Counted from the stretch's first letter, positions 1 to 6,095 are shown. The stretch is 12,040 nt of DNA from an uncultured Lachnospiraceae bacterium (GCA_934434905.1 CAKSAI010000067.1:1-12040); one strand, 5' to 3'. A program made the numbers and translations. The notes: generated from the letters alone by a model not told the origin.

Positions 1-5
1 ACCAT

Positions 6-98
6 AACGGTAGGCGGTTAGTCCTTCAACAGAGGGACTGTGACCCTCTGATTACATAGAAACCCGAAAGGGAATCCACTGGAAAGGAGGGCTAAGCC
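6..98 (+). promoter_or_regulatory. Structured 5' leader of the small-peptide mRNA
   Basis: This leader can form several small hairpins: AGTCC/GGACT (20-24 with 35-39), AGAGGG/CCCTCT (31-36 with 44-49) and CCC-GAAA-GGG (63-72). CCCTCT at 44-49 can instead pair with GGAGGG of the Shine-Dalgarno (86-91) with one wobble, which would hide the ribosome binding site AAAGGAGG (83-90). GGCGGTTA (13-20) is the exact complement of 195-202 at the stop codon, and 6-24 pairs with 253-271. The transcription start and promoter are not in the window. The alternative pairings are read directly from the sequence; translational control is an inference. Confidence 0.5.
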
Positions 99-197
99 AT
101 GAGTATTGTTGACTTCATAGCAGTGGTAAGCTTCGGCTTAACCTGCTTTGGTCTTGGATATACCTTTGGCAAGGATAATAATAAGCCACAAAAATAA
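99..197 (+). CDS. Small hydrophobic peptide, candidate type I toxin
   Basis: The gene encodes a 32-residue peptide with one hydrophobic segment (about residues 3-23, including FIAVVSFGLTCFGLGY), ending in a charged polar tail (GKDNNKPQK). The start is set by a strong AAAGGAGG eight bases upstream. A single membrane helix with a short charged C-terminus is the usual build of membrane-acting type I toxins such as TxpA, Fst and BsrG, and very similar short peptides are common in Bacillota. The leader can fold over the ribosome binding site, and an antisense RNA gene covers the stop codon and 3' region. I cannot name the peptide family. An ordinary small membrane protein is the alternative, but the antisense arrangement makes a toxin more likely. 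Confidence 0.7.
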   Translation: MSIVDFIAVVSFGLTCFGLGYTFGKDNNKPQK

Positions 198-225
198 CCG
201 CCCTGTCTGCAAACTAAGCGGTTAT
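190..225 (-). terminator. Intrinsic terminator of the antisense RNA
   Basis: On the minus strand ATAACCGC pairs with GCGGTTAT across a 16-nt loop (225-218 with 201-194) and is followed at once by a U-rich run (TTATTTTTG, ending near 190). On the plus strand the same stem has no U run after it, so the peptide mRNA may read through and include the 253-271 segment. The stem overlaps the stop codon of the peptide gene. Confidence 0.7.
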
Positions 226-252
226 CTTTGATAGATATTTCAAATAGTAAAC

Positions 253-271
253 GGACTAACCGTCTATCGGT
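253..271. repeat. Inverted partner of the leader segment 6-24
   Basis: Segment 253-271 is the reverse complement of 6-24 at 16 of 19 positions. Two of the three differences become G-U pairs in the plus-strand transcript, so 18 of 19 positions can pair. In the mRNA this joins the 5' end to the 3' region over about 230 nt. Long-distance 5'-3' pairing that keeps a toxin mRNA inactive is known in hok and aapA1; applying it here is an inference. The site is also just downstream of the antisense promoter. Confidence 0.6.
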
Positions 272-291
272 AGCACTCTTCTTCTGTAGTC

Positions 292-320
292 ATATTAGCA
301 CGCATCTGTGAAAATGTCAA
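292..320 (-). promoter_or_regulatory. Sigma-A promoter of the antisense RNA
   Basis: On the minus strand a perfect -35 TTGACA (320-315) and a TAATAT -10 (297-292) are separated by exactly 17 bases. The predicted start is an A near 285. Such strength fits an antitoxin RNA that must outnumber its target. Confidence 0.8.
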
Positions 321-389
321 AAAATTTTTATTCCACAAATTACAAGACATGTAAGCACTATTATTTACTTCCATTCCATTACTTGCTCC

Positions 390-2960
390 TCAACGCATTA
401 CAAACTGTTTCCGCTCGTTCTGCTCGATGGCCTTCAGCTCCCGTGCCGCCTTGATGGCGTCCGCCGCGCATTCCTCGATTCGGTGGCTGGAGCGGCTGTA
501 TCCCAGCAGGTTCACCATGGCTTTGGTAATTTCCTCCCTGGTCATAGGTCCGTTCTCCTGAAGCAGGCAGCACACGGCGTTCTTCAGTTCGTACTTGCAG
601 ATGTCCTCCGTGCTCCGCTGCTCCCGGAAACGGAAGGTGTGGTATTCTGCCGGATCCGAGCCGTGGTTCCACAGGAAGCGCACCCCGGACTGGCGGGTGA
701 TTTTTACGTCCGCCGTGGTCACCAGCTTATCCAGGTGTTCCGAGATGTTTTTGCCGGCCCTGCCCAGACCGGTGGAATTAATCAGGGTGCGAATCAGGGC
801 CGGCTGGCTGATTGGGCCTTCCACCTGCACGATTTCCGAAATGGCCTCCTTGATCAGCTTTTTGGTCTGACGGTCGTAGAAATTATCGATGGTAATCTGC
901 GAGAGGTCTTTCTCGAACACCCGGTACTCTTCCCGAATATAGCGGAGAGGTTCCGCGGAAGCTGCGGCGGCTGCCGTTGTGACGGTGGCGGCTTCGGAGA
1001 TTTCCGGGACCGCCAGCTTTTCTTTCGCCGGTTTTTTGCGAGGTGCCTTCGCAGCGGTCTCAGCAGGCGCCTTGCCAGCACCTTCGGCGTTCTCCACCGG
1101 CGCCTCGCCGGAGGCTGTGGCCGGCTTTTCCACCGAAGGTTCCGCGATGACGCCGGCCGGATTTCGGCGCATCGGAATCGGCCGGATGCCGATATTCCGC
1201 ACCAGCTGCACGTCGATGCAATCGTTATCCGGGATTTTGTTTTCGTCCAGGGCCTTCAGAATCTCTTCCGCTTCCTTCTTCGCCTCTTTATAGGAAAGAT
1301 TCTTCCCCAGAGTCATGGCGGTGCATTCCAAAGCCACCAGTTTTCCCTCTTTGATGAGCTTCCGCAGCTGCGCGGTATCGGAAAGAACCGGCTCGCTGCA
1401 GCGGCCTTTCGACGTCAGCCACACGCCGGCAAAAATATGTGCCGGTGCCGTAATCAGGACCGGATGGAGTCCAAAGGATTCCAGGCAGGAAGCGAAGAGC
1501 ACGGTAATGTCCATGCAAGTAGCAAATTTCTGCTGCATCACCGTCTCCCCCAGACGCACCCGCTGCGGTCCGAAGAAGCTGGCCGGCGGATTCGAATAGA
1601 TGATGCCGGCTTCTTTTATGGCGTTGTACACGCCCATGGTCATCTCTTCCACTCTTTTGGCATCGCCTTGATAGCCCTCCAGGGACGGGTTCATGCCCTC
1701 TTTCTGCATCCAGCGCGCCGCCTGCTGCAGGAGCCCGATGATGTCCGGATGGTTCGGCGTCATGTAAGCCGGCAGCAGAACCAGCGCACCGTTCCACTGG
1801 TCGTACGGACAGATCGTCACACGGCCGCAAGCCTCCGAGACTTTTTTGCCGTTCACGGTGAGAGTGTAGGTGGCGGTGCAGGTCTCGATTTCCGTAATCT
1901 GCTCTAATTTGCGGAGGTTGATGGCCGGGTCGTCCACCTCAAAGACGATGTTCTCCCCCGCCGGCACGTCCCCCAGAAAAACATCCACCGGCTCCAGAAT
2001 GTCCGACGTAAAATCCGCCCGGAACTGGATGTTCTTGAGTTTTTTGCCGGTTTCGTTGGCCACGTACACGTCCCCGATCAGCTGCTCCTGACCGTTGGCG
2101 TACATGGCGTACAGCAGGTCCGGCCGCCGCATCAGGTCCTCGTCGAAGGTGCCGTCCGCCCGGGCGTATAAAAACACGTTCACCGGACCGGAGGCGTTCT
2201 TTTCCGTCTCGTACATCACCGACTTCATGTATTTCTGCATTTCCGCTTCCGGCGCCGGCTTCACCCGCATGCCGCACTCCGCGGTTCCCACCTCCTGCTC
2301 CCCCATGAACAGGGTGAAGCGGATTTTGCCGTTCCGGGTGCGTTTGATTTTCGCGTATTCCTCCAGGTTCACCGGCGGGTCGTCGATTTCGAATTTGCCT
2401 TCCACGCTCGCGGTAAAAGTACCCTCTTCGTAGTACAGGAGTCCCGGGTCCACAATGGCCGGCTGAAACTCGCAGGCGATTCGAACGTCCGGCAATGTTT
2501 CTTTGCTTTGGTTAAGGATAAAACCATCTCCGATGATCATCTCATTGCCCTGAATCAAATCTTCCAAGTTGATGACCGGCTGTCCCACGCATTGGAAATT
2601 CACCTTCCGGTCCCTGCCCACTTCCAGAATGATGTCCACCGGTTTGGCATCGGTCGCCCCCGCCTTCCGCGCCGGTGTTGTTTTTACCGCCGGGGCCTTC
2701 TCTACCGGAGCCTCTGCCTGCGGGGCCGCTGCCGCCAGATCCGTCCGTCCCGTCAGCTCCGCCGCCCGCTTGAGCACCTCGATTTCAATCATGTCCCGGA
2801 GCTGGTTCACGGTGCGATTGGCAACGGTCATCATGCAGTTAATGCTCAAATCCAGACCCGCGGCAAACCAGCAGGAATCGCAGACGATTCCGTCCGATAC
2901 CGTCACTTTCCCCGACAGGAAACCCAATTTCTTTCCGCATATGGAACAAACCTTCGCCAT
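390..2960 (-). CDS. Helicase-free DUF4011/DUF3320-like protein with zinc ribbon and transglutaminase-like domain
   Basis: This is an 856-residue protein. Residues 1-60 are a DUF4428-type zinc ribbon (C5xxC8, C27xxC30). A Pro/Ala-rich linker follows (about 78-106), then two related beta domains (108-235 and 259-385), each ending in an E(I/V)DDPxxNL block and an A-CG-V strand. From PYDQWNG (385-391) through TPNHP (401-405) to about 598 it matches the transglutaminase-like core known from the N-terminal part of DUF4011 helicases, with a candidate catalytic Cys in FATCMD (C482) and His in APAHIF (H508). A second Ala/Pro/Lys-rich linker (about 608-670) leads to two tandem DUF3320-like modules (about 700-766 and 788-856; VEGPI and ENGPM). 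The superfamily I helicase and nuclease that normally lie between these parts are absent. The start has AAAGGAGG five bases upstream. The gene stands alone, with GC-rich codon use unlike its neighbours. Domain names are from memory of the families; the biochemical role is unknown, and a defence or protein-processing role is only inferred. Confidence 0.8.
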   Translation of the reverse strand: MAKVCSICGKKLGFLSGKVTVSDGIVCDSCWFAAGLDLSINCMMTVANRTVNQLRDMIEIEVLKRAAELTGRTDLAAAAPQAEAPVEKAPAVKTTPARKAGATDAKPVDIILEVGRDRKVNFQCVGQPVINLEDLIQGNEMIIGDGFILNQSKETLPDVRIACEFQPAIVDPGLLYYEEGTFTASVEGKFEIDDPPVNLEEYAKIKRTRNGKIRFTLFMGEQEVGTAECGMRVKPAPEAEMQKYMKSVMYETEKNASGPVNVFLYARADGTFDEDLMRRPDLLYAMYANGQEQLIGDVYVANETGKKLKNIQFRADFTSDILEPVDVFLGDVPAGENIVFEVDDPAINLRKLEQITEIETCTATYTLTVNGKKVSEACGRVTICPYDQWNGALVLLPAYMTPNHPDIIGLLQQAARWMQKEGMNPSLEGYQGDAKRVEEMTMGVYNAIKEAGIIYSNPPASFFGPQRVRLGETVMQQKFATCMDITVLFASCLESFGLHPVLITAPAHIFAGVWLTSKGRCSEPVLSDTAQLRKLIKEGKLVALECTAMTLGKNLSYKEAKKEAEEILKALDENKIPDNDCIDVQLVRNIGIRPIPMRRNPAGVIAEPSVEKPATASGEAPVENAEGAGKAPAETAAKAPRKKPAKEKLAVPEISEAATVTTAAAAASAEPLRYIREEYRVFEKDLSQITIDNFYDRQTKKLIKEAISEIVQVEGPISQPALIRTLINSTGLGRAGKNISEHLDKLVTTADVKITRQSGVRFLWNHGSDPAEYHTFRFREQRSTEDICKYELKNAVCCLLQENGPMTREEITKAMVNLLGYSRSSHRIEECAADAIKAARELKAIEQNERKQFVMR

Positions 2961-2994
2961 GTGTGCCTCCTTTGTGTTGTGCTATTTGTGCTGA

Positions 2995-3022
2995 TTATTA
3001 TTCTTCTGTATGCTTCTCTCAA
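2995..3022 (-). promoter_or_regulatory. Likely promoter of the 856-residue protein gene
   Basis: On the minus strand TTGAGA (3022-3017) and TAATAA (3000-2995) are separated by 16 bases, giving a leader of about 28 nt before the ribosome site and ATG at 2960. The nearest copy of the 21-bp repeat array ends seven bases upstream of the -35 box, the position expected for an activator. Confidence 0.5.
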
Positions 3023-3028
3023 ACGTTG

Positions 3029-3143
3029 TATCCGGCACTCCGCCTAAACTATCCGGCATTTTTTCTTAGTATCCGGCACTTTATTGGCAGTATCCGGCAT
3101 TCTATCGGTAATATCCGGCACTGATTTTGCAGTATCCGGCACT
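3029..3143. repeat. Array of six phased 11-bp repeats, about 21-bp period
   Basis: Six copies of TATCCGGCA(C/T)T start at 3029, 3050, 3070, 3091, 3112 and 3133, so the intervals are 21, 20, 21, 21 and 21 bp. The core TATCCGGCA is identical in all six, while the roughly 10-bp spacers differ. A spacing of two helical turns puts every copy on the same face of the DNA, directly upstream of the promoter at 2995-3022. This fits an array of regulator sites. Other readings are iterons or the multi-repeat end of a lost IS21-type element. The spacing and identity are seen directly; the function is inferred. Confidence 0.85.
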
Positions 3144-3164
3144 TTAACGGCGGTTTAACGGCGG
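3143..3164. repeat. Two tandem 11-bp repeats at the array edge
   Basis: TTTAACGGCGG occurs twice head to tail (3143-3153 and 3154-3164) and continues into TTT. It shares its first base with the last copy of the phased array and may mark its boundary or a second binding site. Confidence 0.75.
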
Positions 3165-3218
3165 TTTCCTATCAACTCAATATGATTTTCTGCCGGTGCT
3201 GTCCGTCGAAAGCTTTTC

Positions 3219-3247
3219 AAATTGGGTAAACACTGTTTCCCCAATTT
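3219..3247. terminator. 29-bp hairpin at the end of the three-gene operon
   Basis: AAATTGGG (3219-3226) pairs perfectly with CCCAATTT (3240-3247), and the inner AAAC/GTTT extends the stem after one mismatch. It overlaps the stop codon of the 70-residue gene. There is no U run on either strand, so it is a weak intrinsic terminator at best. It could instead protect the 3' end of the operon mRNA. Confidence 0.4.
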
Positions 3248-3458
3248 ACTGTCGTTCTTCATATTCCAGTCTTAATTCTTCTGCAAGATACAGATCGCTC
3301 ATGCAGTGCATATCGGAAATGCCCTCACGCATTAATTGGTAAACTTCGGAACGATAAAATAAATCCAATGCTTCGTCCAATGAAATTCCCTGCTGTTTGG
3401 CAAAGCACTCAATGACGCGAGCATATTTTTTCTGGAGTAAAATCGGATTTGCCATCAT
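3246..3458 (-). CDS. Small DUF3791-like partner protein, last gene of the ART operon
   Basis: This 70-residue protein has no signal peptide or membrane segment. It reads as a helical acidic protein: QKKYARVIECFA, then ISLDEALDLFY, then a conserved-looking GISDMHCMSDLYLAEEL near the C-terminus. I recognise the pattern as that of small proteins that travel with DUF3990, often labelled DUF3791, but the exact family is uncertain. The start ATG overlaps the upstream stop by four bases (ATGA), with AGGGAG about ten bases upstream, so it is translated together with the ART-like protein. A role as antitoxin or accessory partner is inferred from this position. Confidence 0.7.
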   Translation of the reverse strand: MMANPILLQKKYARVIECFAKQQGISLDEALDLFYRSEVYQLMREGISDMHCMSDLYLAEELRLEYEERQ

Positions 3459-3925
3459 AGTGTTTCACTCCCTTCAAAATGCAACAAAGACAATGCTTTC
3501 TCCGTGCGGAAACATATTTGTCGGTTCGGTTTTTCATAACGCAGACGATTAAGAGCTTCCGCCTTGTCAATCAATCCATCAAAGAACAATTCCACCGTAT
3601 TGAACACCTTATCATTGGCAACACCGCCCACAACAAGATCGTAATCAGTCGAATCTTTTCCTCTGCGACAGTTCAAAATGAAATCCAGCCATTCGTCGGA
3701 ATAGGAATCAAATTTCAATGTTTTTAATTCGACTTCCCGGCTTTCGTCATATTTATACCGGGAAATGATAGCATCCTTCCCTCGACGTTTGAATTTACCA
3801 CACCACTTCGCCGCCTGTTCATACAACGGCGTGACGTAGAAACCTCGTCCAAAGTCCACATCAGGGCGAGAATGAATCAAATCCGGGTTTGCAATCTCTA
3901 AAAATGAACCATGGTAGAGAATCAT
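3455..3925 (-). CDS. DUF3990 protein, ADP-ribosyltransferase-like, candidate toxin
   Basis: This is a 156-residue protein. It opens with ILYHGS (H5), followed by DFGRGFYVTPLYEQAAKWC (residues 24-42; Y30) and, near the C-terminus, NRQICFRTEKAL (Q136). The order His, Tyr, and acidic residue or Gln is the pattern of the H-Y-[E/D/Q] branch of the ADP-ribosyltransferase fold, to which DUF3990 is thought to belong. The length fits the family and no domain is missing. It has no secretion signal, so it should act in the cytoplasm. It lies between two small genes with ATGA overlaps at both ends. The likely role is an NAD-dependent toxin held by one or both partners. The target cannot be told from sequence, and catalytic activity is inferred from the motif only. 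Confidence 0.8.
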   Translation of the reverse strand: MILYHGSFLEIANPDLIHSRPDVDFGRGFYVTPLYEQAAKWCGKFKRRGKDAIISRYKYDESREVELKTLKFDSYSDEWLDFILNCRRGKDSTDYDLVVGGVANDKVFNTVELFFDGLIDKAEALNRLRYEKPNRQICFRTEKALSLLHFEGSETL

Positions 3926-4188
3926 ACCTCCACGCCCCTTTCTTTCATCACATCAAGAATGTCGTCCACAATATATTCACGGCTCTGAGTATGCAGCACT
4001 TCATATTCCGGCACGATGTAACCGTACAGGATATCACTCTTTTCGGTAAACGCCCGATAGACCCGCGCTGCATCCACGCCCAACTTTTCCGCTACATTTT
4101 CAATGCAAAACACAGCGAACTCCAGCTCATCGGAATTTTTAATTTTCTCATATTTCATCATACGCAAGCCCGCCTTTTCTATCTCCAT
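3922..4188 (-). CDS. DUF3791 protein, first gene of the ART operon
   Basis: This 88-residue protein contains ELEFAVFCIENVAEKLG, then YRAFTEKSDILYGYIVPEYEVLHTQ, and ends in EYIVDDILDVMKERGVEV. That matches the DUF3791 pattern, a small alpha-helical protein with no known activity that is often encoded next to DUF3990. The ATG at 4188 has no clear ribosome site. The in-frame ATG pair at residues 9-10 is preceded by AAGGCGG at normal spacing and may be the true start (near 4164). The stop overlaps the ART gene start (ATGA). As the first gene of the operon it fits the usual antitoxin position, though this is not proven. Confidence 0.75.
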   Translation of the reverse strand: MEIEKAGLRMMKYEKIKNSDELEFAVFCIENVAEKLGVDAARVYRAFTEKSDILYGYIVPEYEVLHTQSREYIVDDILDVMKERGVEV

Positions 4189-4209
4189 ACGAACAGTGAG
4201 ATTGCTTTA

Positions 4210-4238
4210 ATTATAGTATTTATTGAAAAATCCGTAAA
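4210..4238 (-). promoter_or_regulatory. Promoter of the three-gene ART operon
   Basis: On the minus strand a perfect TATAAT (4215-4210) lies 17 bases after TTTACG (4238-4233). Transcription would start near 4203 and run through 4188-3246. It is divergent from the promoter at 4290-4318, and about 50 bp separate the two -35 boxes. Confidence 0.7.
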
Positions 4239-4260
4239 GGCAAAAAACGTCGCTTTTTAG

Positions 4261-4336
4261 AATTTAGGTTATTAAATACCAAAAAGTTCTTGACGACCGC
4301 GGTCGCCTGTGCTAAATTTAGGTTATCAAATACCAA
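4261..4336. repeat. Pair of 22-bp operator-like repeats flanking a promoter
   Basis: AATTTAGGTTATYAAATACC followed by AA occurs at 4261-4282 and 4315-4336, identical except for one T/C change. Each copy has a partial dyad, GGT-N8-ACC. The first copy ends eight bases before the -35 box of the plus-strand promoter, and the second overlaps its -10 box. Between them is a perfect 12-bp palindrome CGACCGCGGTCG (4294-4305). This arrangement fits repression by a dimeric DNA-binding protein. Which protein binds is not shown. Confidence 0.8.
4290..4318 (+). promoter_or_regulatory. Promoter of the methyltransferase-TRD fusion gene
   Basis: TTGACG (4290-4295) and TAAATT (4313-4318) are separated by 17 bases. 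The -10 box overlaps the second 22-bp repeat, so binding there would block the polymerase. Confidence 0.5.
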
Positions 4337-4358
4337 GCATATTTTTAGGAGGTCTATC

Positions 4359-6095
4359 ATGTTGAAAATTATCGAACCGTACATTCAGAACCAAATTACA
4401 TTCGGTGTGCTCACGTTAAATCGAATGTTTGAACGAGAAACCCTCAACGACGCGTTGGCACAGGATGCGCTTACCGAAGCGCATGAAACATTAAATACCG
4501 CAGTGCTTCCGGAGCATCAGGACATTCTCACATTCATCTTCCACGACCTGTTCGCCGCTGAAGAAGACGCAGGGAGAATTCGGGAAACCCTAGACACCAT
4601 CGAGGATATCGATGTGCCTGATTTTGTAAGCGCTTACCGAAATCGAGACAATGAAAACTACGGGTCATACACAAGCGGAGATATCGAGAAACTCGCCACA
4701 GCGGTTTTTGCCCCTTCCGAGTCCAAGACCGTAATGGATATCGGCTGCGGACAAGGTGTATTTCTGACCGAAACCGCAATCCACGAAAAAGCCGGCGAGC
4801 TCCACGGCATAGAGATCAAACAAGAGGACGCCATCGTGGCCCGGATGAAAATGCTCCTTCTGGGTCGGGATATGAACCGCATTCGCTGTGAGGACGTATT
4901 CGATATGGATTTCCGCAATCCGGAACTTCCGAAGTACGATGCCGTTTTCTGCCACATGCCGATAAAGCAGCGGCTCGAATCCAAGCAGCTTCTGTCCTGC
5001 GGGTTGTTCGATGCAGTAAAAACAGCAAAGCGCGTTTCCGTTCACTCTTCCGAATGGGCGTACATCCGGGCAATGCGAAAGATGCTGAAGAAAAGCGGCA
5101 AAGGAATTGCTTTCATCCGCGCAAGCCTGTTGTATCTGGAATCCGAACAGGAATTCCGGAAAGAGCTGCTGGAATCGGGAATGCTGGAAGGCGTCGTATT
5201 GCTGCCGGAAGGCCTGCTCCTGAATACCGGCATGCAGATCGCCATGCTGGTGTTGAGCGACAACAACGATCGCATCAAGATGGTGAATGCCGCTTCCTAT
5301 TATGAAAAAATAAAATTCCGGAATGTGCTTACGGATACCGAAAAGGACCGGATTTTGGACCTGTATTTTAACGGCGGTGCAAATCCGGGAGACGGAAATC
5401 ATCCTTCCGAAGATTATATTGAAGTTGCGCCTCGGACGATTGCGGATAACACCTACTCCTTCGACCCGATGCGGTACGTTCTAGGTGAAAAAGTTTGTTT
5501 TACCAACGCTCGGAAGCTTTCCGAAGGAACCCACGGCATTTTCAGGGGGGCTCAGCTTACATCCGATAAGCAGAAAGAAATGTCGAATCTCGGCGGCAAG
5601 GCGCCGAACGCATATCTCCTGAATCTGTCCAACATCAGCAACGGCTACATGGATGAAGCGCTTGTGGAAGTGCATATTGACAAAATCGAAAAGTACAAGA
5701 AATACATGCTGCAAGACGGGGATGTCATTATCTCTGCCCGGGGAACCAAAATCAGCACGGCCGTTGCGGAAAATATCCAGGATCGAAATATTATCGCGAC
5801 GGGGAATCTCATTGTCGTAAGATGCAACGACACTTTAGAGCCTTATTACCTGAAAGCATTCTTCGACAGCGATGACGGCAACTTGTGCCTCAGCGTTGCA
5901 CAGACCGGCAGTACGATTTTTGCCATTAACCCGAAGCAGCTCTGCGAATTGCAATACGATGCCCTGGACATGGAAAAGCAGAAACGAATTGCCGTAAAAG
6001 AAGAATCGCTCATCGCGGAGTTGCACGAAAGCATCCACCGGGTTGAAACACTTCGTCAGGACATCTCCGGCGTGTACGATGACTTTAGAAAGTAA
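4359..6095 (+). CDS. HsdM-like methyltransferase fused to one HsdS-like recognition domain, catalytic motif degenerate
   Basis: The ATG at 4359 is chosen because TAGGAGG lies seven bases upstream; in-frame codons further 5' overlap the promoter. The 578-residue protein has a helical N-terminus, then an N6-adenine methyltransferase domain with YGSYTSGDIEKL (101-112) and the SAM-binding motif DIGCGQG (127-133). Where type I methyltransferases have NPP(F/Y), this protein reads CHMPIK (198-203), so methylation is probably lost or altered. From about 350 to 578 it resembles half of a type I specificity subunit: a TRD with LQDGDVIISARGT (451-463), ATGNLIVVR (480-488) and QTGSTIFAINPKQL (515-528), then a helical spacer with EKQKRIA. 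One TRD per chain would be expected to work as a dimer on an interrupted palindrome. The gene has its own promoter with paired repeats. It is not next to the hsdR/hsdS operon and runs the other way. It could be a regulator, an accessory specificity factor or a decaying enzyme. Confidence 0.75.
   Translation: MLKIIEPYIQNQITFGVLTLNRMFERETLNDALAQDALTEAHETLNTAVLPEHQDILTFIFHDLFAAEEDAGRIRETLDTIEDIDVPDFVSAYRNRDNENYGSYTSGDIEKLATAVFAPSESKTVMDIGCGQGVFLTETAIHEKAGELHGIEIKQEDAIVARMKMLLLGRDMNRIRCEDVFDMDFRNPELPKYDAVFCHMPIKQRLESKQLLSCGLFDAVKTAKRVSVHSSEWAYIRAMRKMLKKSGKGIAFIRASLLYLESEQEFRKELLESGMLEGVVLLPEGLLLNTGMQIAMLVLSDNNDRIKMVNAASYYEKIKFRNVLTDTEKDRILDLYFNGGANPGDGNHPSEDYIEVAPRTIADNTYSFDPMRYVLGEKVCFTNARKLSEGTHGIFRGAQLTSDKQKEMSNLGGKAPNAYLLNLSNISNGYMDEALVEVHIDKIEKYKKYMLQDGDVIISARGTKISTAVAENIQDRNIIATGNLIVVRCNDTLEPYYLKAFFDSDDGNLCLSVAQTGSTIFAINPKQLCELQYDALDMEKQKRIAVKEESLIAELHESIHRVETLRQDISGVYDDFRK

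Larger units (their letters stand above)
190..285 (-). ncRNA. Antisense RNA, candidate type I antitoxin
   Basis: A transcript of about 96 nt is predicted from the minus-strand promoter at 292-320 to the terminator at 190-225. It is fully complementary to the last codons and the 3' untranslated region of the peptide mRNA. Near its 5' end it has a small hairpin ACGG-TTAGT-CCGT. The segment TAGACGGTTAGTCC nearly repeats the peptide leader segment TAGGCGGTTAGTCC, so both RNAs carry the same motif. Convergent transcription with overlap at the toxin 3' end is the layout of txpA/RatA and bsrG/SR4. No open reading frame with a ribosome site was seen in it. The start and end points are estimates from the promoter and hairpin. 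Confidence 0.65.

Noticed and set aside
340..354. TTACA/TGTAA hairpin as terminator of the 856-residue gene
   Set aside because: The stem is only five A/T-rich pairs with a poor U run; it might contribute, but cannot be supported as a terminator.
483..1907. A 474-codon open frame on the plus strand
   Set aside because: It is a shadow of the GC-rich 856-residue gene on the other strand. It is His/Arg-rich with no recognisable domain, and the minus-strand frame has clear motifs and a ribosome site.
3029..3143. The phased repeats as a CRISPR array
   Set aside because: Repeats of 11 bp with spacers of about 10 bp are far too short, and no cas gene is near.
4240..4260. AAAAAACG/CTTTTT as a bidirectional terminator between divergent promoters
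   Set aside because: The arms do not form a stable GC stem, and the position between two divergent promoters gives it nothing to terminate.
4290..4358. TTG at 4290 as the start of the methyltransferase fusion
   Set aside because: This codon is part of the -35 box of the promoter and has no ribosome site; ATG at 4359 has TAGGAGG at ideal spacing.
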